From Clostridium sp. UBA6640 (GTDB lineage Bacteria > Bacillota > Clostridia > Clostridiales > Clostridiaceae), in contig NZ_DKLM01000157.1 in NCBI RefSeq assembly GCF_002455975.1, positions 40,034 through 46,551 on the forward strand: a stretch of DNA of 6,518 nt, read 5' to 3'. The position numbers and the translations under genes are program-made. Numbering within the stretch: position 1 is the stretch's first letter; every line of letters begins with the position of its first letter. This document shows, one piece after another, positions 1-5,426 of the stretch. The notes beneath the pieces are model-generated. The model ran no database searches, had not been told where the DNA came from, and saw nothing but the letters and a program-made list of their open reading frames with translations.

Positions 1-1
1 G

Positions 2-22
2 TCAATCGTCAATTCTCAATTG
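2..22. repeat. Heptad tandem repeat, three units, at the left window edge
   Basis: Three consecutive 7-base units read TCAATCG, TCAATTC and TCAATTG on the plus strand; on the minus strand they follow the pattern xxATTGA. The same heptad, in reverse orientation, builds the array at 5318-5352. The array may continue beyond the left edge. Dispersed AATTGA-type heptads are, from memory, common between genes in Clostridium. No function is claimed. Confidence 0.6.
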
Positions 23-127
23 CATATTAATGTAAACTCAAATAATTTAATAGAACACTTTTATGAGTTCATACATTAAAATTGAAACTAGTATGTCTAT
101 ATATATTCTCTATGGAAATCTAGAAAT

Positions 128-175
128 AATTAATAGTGAAGAACTAGCTTATTTCTCAATTCTCCACTATTAATT
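128..175 (-). terminator. Long inverted repeat overlapping the exonuclease stop codon, possible weak terminator
   Basis: Arms at 128-143 and 160-175 pair over 16 bases with one mismatch (139/164). On the plus strand this is A opposite C, but in minus-strand RNA it becomes a G-U wobble, so the stem is intact only in the transcript of the exonuclease gene. The TAA stop (170-172) lies inside the arm. The tail after the stem in the minus direction is only moderately T-rich, so this could be a weak terminator or simply an mRNA-stabilising 3' hairpin. The right arm also contains heptad-like units (156-176) related to the array at 2-22. Confidence 0.45.
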
Positions 176-1243
176 GCTACTTCCTATAAATTCTTTATCT
201 TTCAACTCTTCCTTAAATTTCACATATAGTTTACCTAAATTTATAGTATCATCAAGAGCATTATGCTGATGACCTTCAAATTCGATATCATATGCTTTCA
301 GAGCATTTATTAATGAAATTTGAGTTTTGCTATTTAAATGTTTTGTTATTACAGCCTGCAAATTCCCATAATTATTGACCATCTTATCTACAATGGAAAG
401 GTTACATTTATTTAATCTTACATCTCTTTTTAAAGCTCTTATATCATCATTTCCCCAACTTATAAAAATTGCTTCATCTTCTCCTACCCATTTTTCAAAT
501 CTAGAAAAAACTTTTGTAAAATAGTCTGCATTATCTATTTCTTTTTGATTTATATGTGTTAATGTTTTGCAGCGATCGCTCAAAACAGAATTAAAAGATG
601 GTTTTATATAAGAGTAAAATACTTTGTTATCATTGCTACTATATCTTACTGCTCCAATTGAAATTATTTCATTGTTTACACCTTCAACATTAGTACAGTT
701 CATTTCAAAATCGAAAAATATAATATCTAAATTATTGTTTTCTAATATTTTATTTATATTTTTAGTATCATTATTTTCTTTATTTTTTCTTTGTAAATCC
801 TTTATTTTTTTATTATTACCATAAAACTCTTTCAAAAACTTATACAATTCTTTACTATTATTCTTATTAAAAACCAATTCCCAATTTCTATGCCATTGTA
901 ATTTTAAAGCTATTTTAGATAATTTCTTTATACTACATTTATTTTCCTTAAATCCACTTAAAATTTCATTTATTTTATCTAATACTGCCTTAGAATCAGT
1001 ATTAATATAAACTTTATCCTCAGAAGTTATCTTGCCTTTTATCTCTAATCTTTCAATTTCAGCCATTAAACATTTTAAGCATTTTATATGTGCTTCTCTT
1101 AAATCTTCAGCAATAAAATTTTCTCTCGATTTGAATATTAGCTTTTTTTCATTAATAATCAAAAATAGTCCTTTACTATTACCATTATCAGCATTAAACT
1201 TCATGCTGTAATAACATATAATATGTCTCTGCTGATTTTCCAA
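170..1243 (-). CDS. DEDDh-family 3'-5' exonuclease with an N-terminal RNase H-like domain
   Basis: This 357-residue protein probably removes nucleotides from 3' ends of DNA or RNA in the cytoplasm; the substrate is unknown. The C-terminal half (about 172-345) has all exonuclease motifs: Exo I FFDFEMN (D178, E180), Exo II in SWGNDD (D267), and Exo III HNALDD (H327, D332, the H-x4-D form). The SWGxxD pattern points to the ERI1/KapD-like branch rather than the DnaQ proofreading subunit. Residues about 7-135 look like a worn RNase HI fold: LREA (E50) and VYINTDS (D83) sit where RNase HI has its Glu and TDS Asp, but the first DGS Asp is missing. A Lys/Asn-rich linker (about 141-170) joins the halves. 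The start is TTG: an in-frame TAG lies immediately before it, and AAAGGAG sits 9 bases upstream; the next ATG is codon 14. It stands alone, with no operon partner in view. The exonuclease call is firm; the RNase H-like reading is an inference. Confidence 0.85.
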   Translation of the reverse strand: MENQQRHIICYYSMKFNADNGNSKGLFLIINEKKLIFKSRENFIAEDLREAHIKCLKCLMAEIERLEIKGKITSEDKVYINTDSKAVLDKINEILSGFKENKCSIKKLSKIALKLQWHRNWELVFNKNNSKELYKFLKEFYGNNKKIKDLQRKNKENNDTKNINKILENNNLDIIFFDFEMNCTNVEGVNNEIISIGAVRYSSNDNKVFYSYIKPSFNSVLSDRCKTLTHINQKEIDNADYFTKVFSRFEKWVGEDEAIFISWGNDDIRALKRDVRLNKCNLSIVDKMVNNYGNLQAVITKHLNSKTQISLINALKAYDIEFEGHQHNALDDTINLGKLYVKFKEELKDKEFIGSSN

Positions 1244-1252
1244 CTATTACAT

Positions 1253-1259
1253 CTCCTTT
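1253..1259 (-). promoter_or_regulatory. Ribosome binding site that decides the TTG start of the exonuclease gene
   Basis: AAAGGAG on the minus strand ends 9 bases before TTG (1241-1243). The codon directly before the TTG is TAG, so no start further upstream in this frame is possible, and the first ATG (codon 14) has no comparable site. Confidence 0.7.
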
Positions 1260-1608
1260 AACAGTGTAATTTATAATAAGCATTTTAAAATTTATGTATA
1301 CGAAAATTTATAGTCTAAAATACATATATTATTTTATATATAATACAGATTTTAATAGCTTATACCTTGAAATATTTATAATGCCTATCAGTCATTTAAT
1401 ATAACTTTATAAATTAAAATGAAATATTATAATTGCTTATGTATTATAATTTACAAGTTTATATTTTTATATTAAAATTATAAATCACTATTCAAAATCA
1501 TAACCAAAATTAACAGATAAATCAAATAAAATTTATAAAAGTACTGAATCCTTCAGAAATTAAGCTATAAATATTACCTTATCAACTTCACAAAATTCGC
1601 CGTAAAAA
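1260..1608. other. AT-rich intergenic stretch without a recognisable gene
   Basis: About 350 bases between the exonuclease start and the terminator of the manC-type gene. I see no coding frame with a ribosome binding site, no tRNA-like fold and no riboswitch motif. The exonuclease promoter must lie here on the minus strand. TATAAT-like hexamers abound (for example around 1269-1275), but none has a convincing -35 partner, so I do not place it. Confidence 0.5.
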
Positions 1609-1635
1609 AAGAAAAGTGACTCTGTCACTTTTCTT
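1609..1635 (-). terminator. Intrinsic terminator of the manC-type gene
   Basis: Arms 1609-1620 and 1624-1635 form a perfect 12-base stem (core GAAAAGTGAC / GTCACTTTTC) around a 3-base loop. Read on the minus strand, the stem is followed by an unbroken run of seven T (1602-1608), the classic Rho-independent form. It lies about 95 bases after the stop at 1730. The plus-direction tail is not T-rich, so it acts on the minus strand. Confidence 0.85.
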
Positions 1636-1729
1636 AAAACACCTTAAACTTCACAATATGATTGAGAAGTTTCTATAATTTCTAATTCCTTACCTTTTAT
1701 TTTATCATAAAATTACTCATATATATCTT

Positions 1730-2797
1730 TTATAAGAATCCCCTTAAATCCTCTTCTTCTTTGATTTCATTTAATAAATGCTTTATTTCTTGATCTTTAG
1801 ATTTGTCCATTACCAATATCACATCCCCAGCATCTACAATAACTAAGTCCTTAAGCCCAAAGCCAATAATTAAATTTTTACTTCCAAATACAGAACAGTT
1901 TTCACTACTATTCAAAAAAGCTGGTCCAGATATACTATTTCCTCTATAGCACTTTAAAAATCTCGTAAGTGCTGCAAAGCTACCTATGTCATCCCAAGTA
2001 AATTCACATTTTATCACATAAGCCTTACGAGTCTTCTGCATTATTCCAAAATCTACAGATATTCCGTCTATAAGGTTATACTGTTCCTTAATAATATCAT
2101 CCTCATATTCTTCACCTATATGCATATAAATCTCCGTTATACAGCTATGCATCCTCGGAAGATATTTTTCCATCTCTCTTAAATATACATCTGCCCTCCA
2201 TACAAACATACCGCTATTCCAAAGATAGGTTCCTTTTAATAAAAAATCCTTAGCAACTTCAATATTAGGTTTTTCAGTAAACCTCTCAACTTTGAAGGTT
2301 GGAATATTTCCCCCTATAGGTTTACCCATTTCAATATATCCATAACCTGTTTCTGGTCTTGTAGGATTTACCCCTATAGTAACCAATCCCCTCTTTTTTT
2401 CTGCTATCTCAATTGCCTGATTTAAAGTATCGATAAACTGCTTTTCACCTTCTATATAGTGATCTGATGGTAATACTACCATAACAGCATCTTTATCTTT
2501 CTTTAACAATTTAACAGCAGACAATCCTATACAAGTTGCAGTTTCTTTATTCGTCGGCTCTATAAATACATTCTCCTTGCTTATTTCAGGCAATTCTTCA
2601 TATATCTTATCAATATATTCTTGATTTGTAACAACAAAGATATTCTCTTTACTTACTATTGGCTTAATTCTATCTACAGTGTTTCTTAAAAAACTCTTAT
2701 TGTTCACAGTTTTTAAAAACTGCTTGGGATTATTAGCTCTTGATAAGGGATACAATCTTGTTCCTTTTCCACCTGCCAGAATTAATGCGTACAACAA
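1730..2797 (-). CDS. manC: Mannose-1-phosphate guanylyltransferase
   Basis: It should catalyse mannose-1-phosphate + GTP to GDP-mannose + diphosphate, giving the cytoplasmic mannosyl donor for cell-surface polysaccharides or glycans. The 355-residue protein is a monofunctional GDP-mannose pyrophosphorylase: nucleotidyltransferase signature AGGKGTRLYPLSR (8-20), PKQFL (24-28), EPTNKETA (80-87), metal-binding Asp in LPSDH (D112), GYGYIE (151-156), FTEKP (173-177), WNSGMF (193-198), FTWDDIGSF (266-274). A short C-terminal segment (about 305-330, with DLVIVDAGD) follows. The phosphomannose isomerase cupin domain of the longer bifunctional enzymes is absent, in line with the short length. The start is TTG (2795-2797) with AAAGGTG 5 bases upstream; the very next codon is also TTG (8 bases away) and could be the start instead. 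It is a single-gene unit ending at the 1609-1635 terminator; no other sugar-nucleotide genes are in view, so the glycan served is unknown. The symbol reflects family membership. Confidence 0.88.
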   Translation of the reverse strand: MLYALILAGGKGTRLYPLSRANNPKQFLKTVNNKSFLRNTVDRIKPIVSKENIFVVTNQEYIDKIYEELPEISKENVFIEPTNKETATCIGLSAVKLLKKDKDAVMVVLPSDHYIEGEKQFIDTLNQAIEIAEKKRGLVTIGVNPTRPETGYGYIEMGKPIGGNIPTFKVERFTEKPNIEVAKDFLLKGTYLWNSGMFVWRADVYLREMEKYLPRMHSCITEIYMHIGEEYEDDIIKEQYNLIDGISVDFGIMQKTRKAYVIKCEFTWDDIGSFAALTRFLKCYRGNSISGPAFLNSSENCSVFGSKNLIIGFGLKDLVIVDAGDVILVMDKSKDQEIKHLLNEIKEEEDLRGFL

Positions 2798-2802
2798 AAT
2801 AT

Positions 2803-2809
2803 CACCTTT
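2803..2809 (-). promoter_or_regulatory. Ribosome binding site before the tandem TTG start of the manC-type gene
   Basis: AAAGGTG on the minus strand lies 5 bases before TTG at 2797-2795 and 8 bases before a second in-frame TTG at 2794-2792. The frame is closed by TAA at 2819-2821, and no ATG or GTG is available between, so initiation must be at one of the two TTG codons. Confidence 0.6.
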
Positions 2810-3026
2810 ACATATTGCTTAATTTCATACTATGATATCTTTTGTTTTTTTGTGATAATAACGGATAAATTTATATTTAATTCCATATAAAGTTATAAAT
2901 ATTTTTTATAAAACTGAAACTTTAATAAAATTTTTAATCTATGATTCTTACTCGATTAGTTAGTTATTTTAATATACTTAATGGAAATAAATTATTGTTA
3001 TGTTTATAATTTATTTTAGTTTTTTG
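2810..3026. other. Divergent intergenic region between the manC-type gene and marR
   Basis: Very AT-rich DNA with no coding frame I can support. It should contain the manC-type promoter on the minus strand. A possible but weak pair is TTTCAG and TATAAC, 16 bases apart, within about 2890-2920 on that strand; I am not confident enough to list it as a promoter. No riboswitch or small RNA is recognisable. Confidence 0.4.
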
Positions 3027-3055
3027 TTGACAAGGAAACAAAATTTACATATACT
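3027..3055 (+). promoter_or_regulatory. Near-consensus sigma-A promoter of the marR-cyclase operon
   Basis: TTGACA (3027-3032, perfect) is separated by exactly 17 bases from TATACT (3050-3055, five of six). Transcription should start near 3062, giving an approximately 40-base leader before marR. It is by far the best promoter in the window and is overlapped by operator-like half-sites, as expected of a strong promoter kept under repression. Confidence 0.85.
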
Positions 3056-3075
3056 TAAATTGTTTCCTAGGAAAC
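3033..3075. promoter_or_regulatory. Probable MarR operator: one palindrome plus an extra half-site
   Basis: GTTTCCTAGGAAAC (3062-3075) is a perfect 14-base palindrome at the predicted transcription start. A third half-site, AGGAAACAA (3033-3041), lies between -35 and -10 and forms a perfect 9-base inverted repeat with TTGTTTCCT (3060-3068), 18 bases apart. The two AGGAAAC copies are 36 bases apart. A dimeric winged-helix repressor bound at the palindrome would block RNA polymerase; the outer half-site could hold a second dimer. The palindrome and promoter are seen directly; binding by the adjacent MarR protein is inferred from the usual autoregulation of that family. Confidence 0.75.
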
Positions 3076-3086
3076 TTTTTTAAAGT

Positions 3087-3095
3087 AAAAGGAGG
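3087..3095 (+). promoter_or_regulatory. Strong ribosome binding site pointing to a non-standard ATT start
   Basis: AAAAGGAGG is a full Shine-Dalgarno match. The only codons in the marR frame at a workable distance are two consecutive ATT (3100-3102 and 3103-3105, 4 and 7 bases away). The first ATG in frame is 190 bases downstream (3286), inside the DNA-binding domain. The site therefore argues for AUU initiation, most likely at 3103. Confidence 0.75.
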
Positions 3096-3102
3096 TAATA
3101 TT

Positions 3103-3573
3103 ATTAATAAGCCACATGTTCTTTTCCATAATTTTAAACAAGTATATGAAAAACAAGATTTATTAGGTAAGCTTACAGACACTTATGGATATTTCAATGA
3201 TTTTCGTCTGTCAGAAGTACACTGTATTGATTTAATAGGAAAAATAGAGGATCCCAATGTTACTAAACTATCAGAAGCTCTAGATATGACAAGGGGAGCT
3301 ATCAGTAAAATGACTAAAAGAATGTTGGAGCAAAAGGTAATAACAAAATATCAAAACCCAGACAATAAAAAAGAGATATATTTTGCACTCACCGACCTTG
3401 GAAGAGAAATCTATATAAAACATGAAAAAGCACATAAAGATTATGAAAAAAGAGATTTAGAATTTTTTCAGCAAATAAAAGAAGAAGAACAAGATATTAT
3501 AATTAAATTCTTAGAAGAGTTTAATTATCATTTAGAAAATAAAATTAAGGAGTTAGATATATATGAAGATTGA
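3103..3573 (+). CDS. MarR-family winged-helix transcriptional regulator (ATT start)
   Basis: A 156-residue dimeric DNA-binding repressor, typical MarR length when read from ATT at 3103 (157 if from ATT at 3100). The frame is open from the ribosome binding site onward, and the first part reads NKPHVLFHNFKQVY, a normal amphipathic N-terminal dimerisation helix. Helix-turn-helix: NVTKLSEALDMTRGAISKM (52-70), with the recognition helix from about 63. The wing carries PDNKKEIYFALTDLG (86-100), matching the family's DxxDxR...LTxxG pattern. A Glu/Lys-rich helical C-terminus completes the dimer interface. A start at the ATG at 3286 would leave 95 residues and cut away the N-terminal helices and most of the helix-turn-helix. 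It overlaps the cyclase gene by 11 bases and so is co-transcribed and probably translationally coupled. The palindrome at its own promoter suggests autorepression, and the AUU codon would keep protein levels low. The ligand is unknown, possibly the cyclase substrate. The family call is firm; the start codon is inferred. Confidence 0.85.
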   Translation: MNKPHVLFHNFKQVYEKQDLLGKLTDTYGYFNDFRLSEVHCIDLIGKIEDPNVTKLSEALDMTRGAISKMTKRMLEQKVITKYQNPDNKKEIYFALTDLGREIYIKHEKAHKDYEKRDLEFFQQIKEEEQDIIIKFLEEFNYHLENKIKELDIYED

Positions 3574-4138
3574 TTTAACTGTTAAAATAAGTAAAGACAT
3601 GTGGAATAATCTTTGGAGTGAAGCTTCAGAAAATAAAAAGATGACAATATTAGGCCATATAGGAACTCATTTTGATGTTATGGATAAAGAATTCTCATTA
3701 GATAATACTGAAAGAAACGGAAAAGTATTTGATGTAAGTCATATTAAAGATAGAGAAATTGAAATAGACGATATAGATATAACAGCAATAAAAGAAAATG
3801 ATTTTGTAATGTTTTATACAGGATCTTTAAAAGGAAAAGGATATGGTACAAAGGAATATTTTAAAAACTATCCTGAGTTATCTGAAAAGCTAATCCAATA
3901 CCTTCTTGATAAGAAAGTAAGTATAATTGGTATAGATACAGCAGGAATAAGGAAACCTTCTGAGCATGTAAAAATAGACCAATATTGTGCTGATAATAAT
4001 GTATTTGTTATCGAAAATCTTGATAATTTAGAAATATTGTTAGAAGAAACAATGAATAAAGAATTTAAGGTTCATACTTACCCAATAAACATAGAAGGAA
4101 TGTCAGGGCTTTGCTCTAGGGTAATTGCTGAAATTTAA
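3563..4138 (+). CDS. Cyclase-family (KynB-like, PF04199) metal-dependent hydrolase
   Basis: A 191-residue cytosolic enzyme of the fold that includes bacterial kynurenine formamidase and polyketide-cyclase-like hydrolases; the substrate here is unknown. The family motif HxGTHxDxPxH appears as HIGTHFD (H32, H36, D38), but the following Pro and His become M40 and K42. Near the C-terminus, FVIENLDNL keeps the ligand Glu (E151), while the position 12 residues before it, His in KynB, is D139 (followed by QYCAD). From memory, a subfamily with HTP..DQYCAD and HTYP..GM.GL.CRV segments (here 171-187) shares these changes, so this looks like a distinct, intact subgroup rather than a decayed copy. The ATG overlaps the marR end by 11 bases; AAGGAG (3547-3552) lies 10 bases upstream. 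It is thus the second gene of the MarR-controlled operon and the most likely regulated target. The gene ends at the terminator at 4146. Confidence 0.85.
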   Translation: MKIDLTVKISKDMWNNLWSEASENKKMTILGHIGTHFDVMDKEFSLDNTERNGKVFDVSHIKDREIEIDDIDITAIKENDFVMFYTGSLKGKGYGTKEYFKNYPELSEKLIQYLLDKKVSIIGIDTAGIRKPSEHVKIDQYCADNNVFVIENLDNLEILLEETMNKEFKVHTYPINIEGMSGLCSRVIAEI

Positions 4139-4145
4139 AGTAAAA

Positions 4146-4172
4146 AATCTTAGAGAAAATTTCTCTAAGATT
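4146..4172. terminator. Bidirectional terminator between the convergent cyclase and peptidase genes
   Basis: Arms 4146-4158 and 4160-4172 are perfectly complementary over 13 bases (outer part AATCTTAGAGAAA), with the AT centre opening as the loop. The minus-strand transcript ends in six T (4142-4147 region); the plus-strand transcript runs into CTTTATT. The element starts 8 bases after the cyclase stop and lies 17 bases from the peptidase stop, so it serves both genes. Confidence 0.85.
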
Positions 4173-4188
4173 CTTTATTGAAGATGAT

Positions 4189-5298
4189 TTATATAGACTT
4201 TATTATCTCTATAATTAATTTAGTGGAATCTATCAAATCTTTTATGTGTAAATGCTCTTCCAATGTATGAGGCTTTCTTTCACCTATTCCTAAGTTCACT
4301 GCTTTTATTCCATTAGCATTTAATACATTTGTATCACTTCCACCACCTGTGGCAGCAATTGATATTGGAAATCCTAAGCTGCTAGAAGCATTTTTTACAA
4401 TCTCAACTATTCTATCACTTTCTTCTACAGAAAATGCACCATACATTCTTTGTACATCTATATCAACTTCTGCACCAAATTTTTCTGCAGCATCTTTTAA
4501 GCATTTAACCATATGTTCTGATTGTTTATCTAGTTTTTCATTAACTAAACTTCTAGCTTCAGCCTTTATAGTTAATTCTGGTGATACTATATTTGTAGGA
4601 CCATCTGCAATCATTGAACCTATGTTAGCAGTTGTATCTTCATCAATTCTAAGCAATTTCATATTACTTATAGCATGTGAAGCTACTTCTATAGCACTTA
4701 TTCCTTCTTCTGGACAAACACCAGCATGAGCAGGTCTTCCTTTTACTACTGCTGTTATTTTATCTTGAGCAGGTCCTTTAACTATAATTTTTCCTGGCTC
4801 TCCACCACTATCAAGTACAAATCCTAATTTAGAATTTAGCTTGCTATAATCTAAATTTTTAGAACCAAATAATCCACCTTCTTCATAGATTGTAAATGCT
4901 ATTTCGATTGGTCCATGCTCTATATTATTTTCTTTTATAACTCTTAATGCTTCAACTACAGCAGCTATTCCTGCCTTATCATCCCCACCTAATATAGTTG
5001 TTCCATCACTATATATAACATCATCTTTTATAATAGGTTTTATACCATTCCCTGGAGATACCGTATCTAAGTGACAGCTGAATAATATTGGTTCTACATC
5101 TTTTGTTCCTGCAAGTTTAGCTATAACGTTTCCAGTATTGGAACCTACCTTTTCTCCTGCATCATCTATTGTCACTTCTAACCCAATTTCTCTAAGTTCA
5201 TTTGATATAAAATTTGCAAACTGCTTTTCATTTTTAGTTTCACTGTCAATTTGAACATATTTTAAAAACTCATTTACTATTCTATCCCTATTTATCAT
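4189..5298 (-). CDS. M20-family metallopeptidase, PepT/YqjE-like
   Basis: A cytosolic di-zinc aminopeptidase or amidohydrolase acting on small peptides or related amides. The 369-residue length matches Bacillus YqjE-type PepT-like proteins. Numbered from the chosen Met: HLDTV (H76, D78), GGDDKAG (D106/D107, bridging metal ligand), YEEGG (catalytic E139, metal E140), LDSGG (D163), the dimerisation-domain segment GRPAHAG (187-193), and EEHLH near the end (H349 as the last ligand). All metal and catalytic positions are present, so the enzyme should be active. The start is placed at ATG 5298-5296, giving MINRDRIVNEF, because GGAGG lies 5 bases before it; an ATG at 5310 overlaps that ribosome binding site and has none of its own. 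The same-strand AbgT transporter gene lies upstream, and the two products may act on the same peptide or aminobenzoyl-glutamate-like substrate, though a terminator separates them. Distinction from tripeptidase PepT proper rests on length and motifs. Exact substrate not determinable. Confidence 0.9.
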   Translation of the reverse strand: MINRDRIVNEFLKYVQIDSETKNEKQFANFISNELREIGLEVTIDDAGEKVGSNTGNVIAKLAGTKDVEPILFSCHLDTVSPGNGIKPIIKDDVIYSDGTTILGGDDKAGIAAVVEALRVIKENNIEHGPIEIAFTIYEEGGLFGSKNLDYSKLNSKLGFVLDSGGEPGKIIVKGPAQDKITAVVKGRPAHAGVCPEEGISAIEVASHAISNMKLLRIDEDTTANIGSMIADGPTNIVSPELTIKAEARSLVNEKLDKQSEHMVKCLKDAAEKFGAEVDIDVQRMYGAFSVEESDRIVEIVKNASSSLGFPISIAATGGGSDTNVLNANGIKAVNLGIGERKPHTLEEHLHIKDLIDSTKLIIEIIKSI

Positions 5299-5303
5299 AA
5301 CAT

Positions 5304-5308
5304 CCTCC
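5304..5308 (-). promoter_or_regulatory. Ribosome binding site that sets the peptidase start at 5298
   Basis: GGAGG on the minus strand lies 5 bases before ATG 5298-5296. The upstream ATG (5310-5308) overlaps this GGAGG and would add only Met-Glu-Asp-Val, which is the site read as codons. Confidence 0.75.
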
Positions 5309-5317
5309 ATCTTTAAT

Positions 5318-5352
5318 CAATTGACAATTGAAAATGGACAATTGGCAATTGA
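5318..5352. repeat. Tandem array of five 7-base units (CAATTGA) in the peptidase leader
   Basis: Five consecutive heptads fill 5318-5352. Units 1, 2 and 5 are CAATTGA, unit 4 is CAATTGG, and unit 3 has drifted to AAATGGA. Each unit contains the palindrome CAATTG, so the array can fold in many registers. It lies 20 bases upstream of the peptidase start, and probably within its 5' leader. The same heptad occurs in the opposite orientation at 2-22 and around 156-176. It is far too short in unit and has no spacers, so it is not a CRISPR. Confidence 0.8.
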
Positions 5353-5359
5353 TGTTAAA

Positions 5360-5388
5360 ATTATTTCTATATAAAATAATTTCTTCAA
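5360..5388 (-). promoter_or_regulatory. Possible promoter of the peptidase gene
   Basis: On the minus strand TTGAAG (5388-5383) and AATAAT (5365-5360) are 17 bases apart; matches to consensus are four and five of six. The transcript would begin near 5353, exactly at the edge of the heptad array. In such AT-rich DNA a chance match is possible. Confidence 0.35.
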
Positions 5389-5398
5389 ATTTGTTTTA

Positions 5399-5421
5399 AA
5401 CTAGCAATACAATTGCTAGTT
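5399..5421. repeat. Perfect 10-base inverted repeat (AACTAGCAAT), hairpin
   Basis: Arms 5399-5408 and 5412-5421 pair perfectly around a 3-base centre. Neither strand has a proper T-run after the stem, so a terminator role is doubtful. It lies just upstream of the candidate peptidase promoter. It could be a regulator site or part of a small intergenic element together with the palindrome at 5427-5447. Confidence 0.55.
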
Positions 5422-5426
5422 ATTAC

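Noticed and set aside
624..824. Plus-strand open frame of 66 codons
   Set aside because: It lies opposite the Lys/Asn-rich linker and exonuclease motif I of the minus-strand gene. Its hydrophobic Leu/Phe-rich product is the mirror of A-rich codons, and there is no ribosome binding site.
1646..1672. Second terminator-like dyad (AAACTTC / GAAGTTT) after the manC-type gene
   Set aside because: It has only seven pairs, a 13-base loop and no T-run; the strong stem at 1609-1635 explains termination.
1730..2797. Bifunctional phosphomannose isomerase/guanylyltransferase
   Set aside because: At 355 residues the isomerase cupin domain is absent; only the nucleotidyltransferase domain and a short tail are present.
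3286..3573. Short MarR gene starting at the ATG at 3286
   Set aside because: It would lack the N-terminal dimerisation helices and begin within the helix-turn-helix. The reading frame and family similarity continue upstream to a perfect ribosome binding site at 3087-3095.
3100..3573. marR as a pseudogene because of the missing standard start
   Set aside because: The frame is open over the full family length, the promoter, operator and ribosome binding site are intact, and the overlap with the cyclase is maintained. AUU initiation is more economical.
4349..4729. Plus-strand open frame of 126 codons
   Set aside because: It runs antisense to the conserved catalytic part of the M20 peptidase, has no recognisable domain, and is best explained as a shadow of the real gene.
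5299..5310. Peptidase start at the ATG at 5310
   Set aside because: The extra codons coincide with the GGAGG ribosome binding site of the next ATG, and homologs of the YqjE type begin with an M-I-N-like segment.
5318..5352. CRISPR array or origin iterons
   Set aside because: The 7-base units are directly abutting with no spacers, and there are no cas or replication genes nearby.
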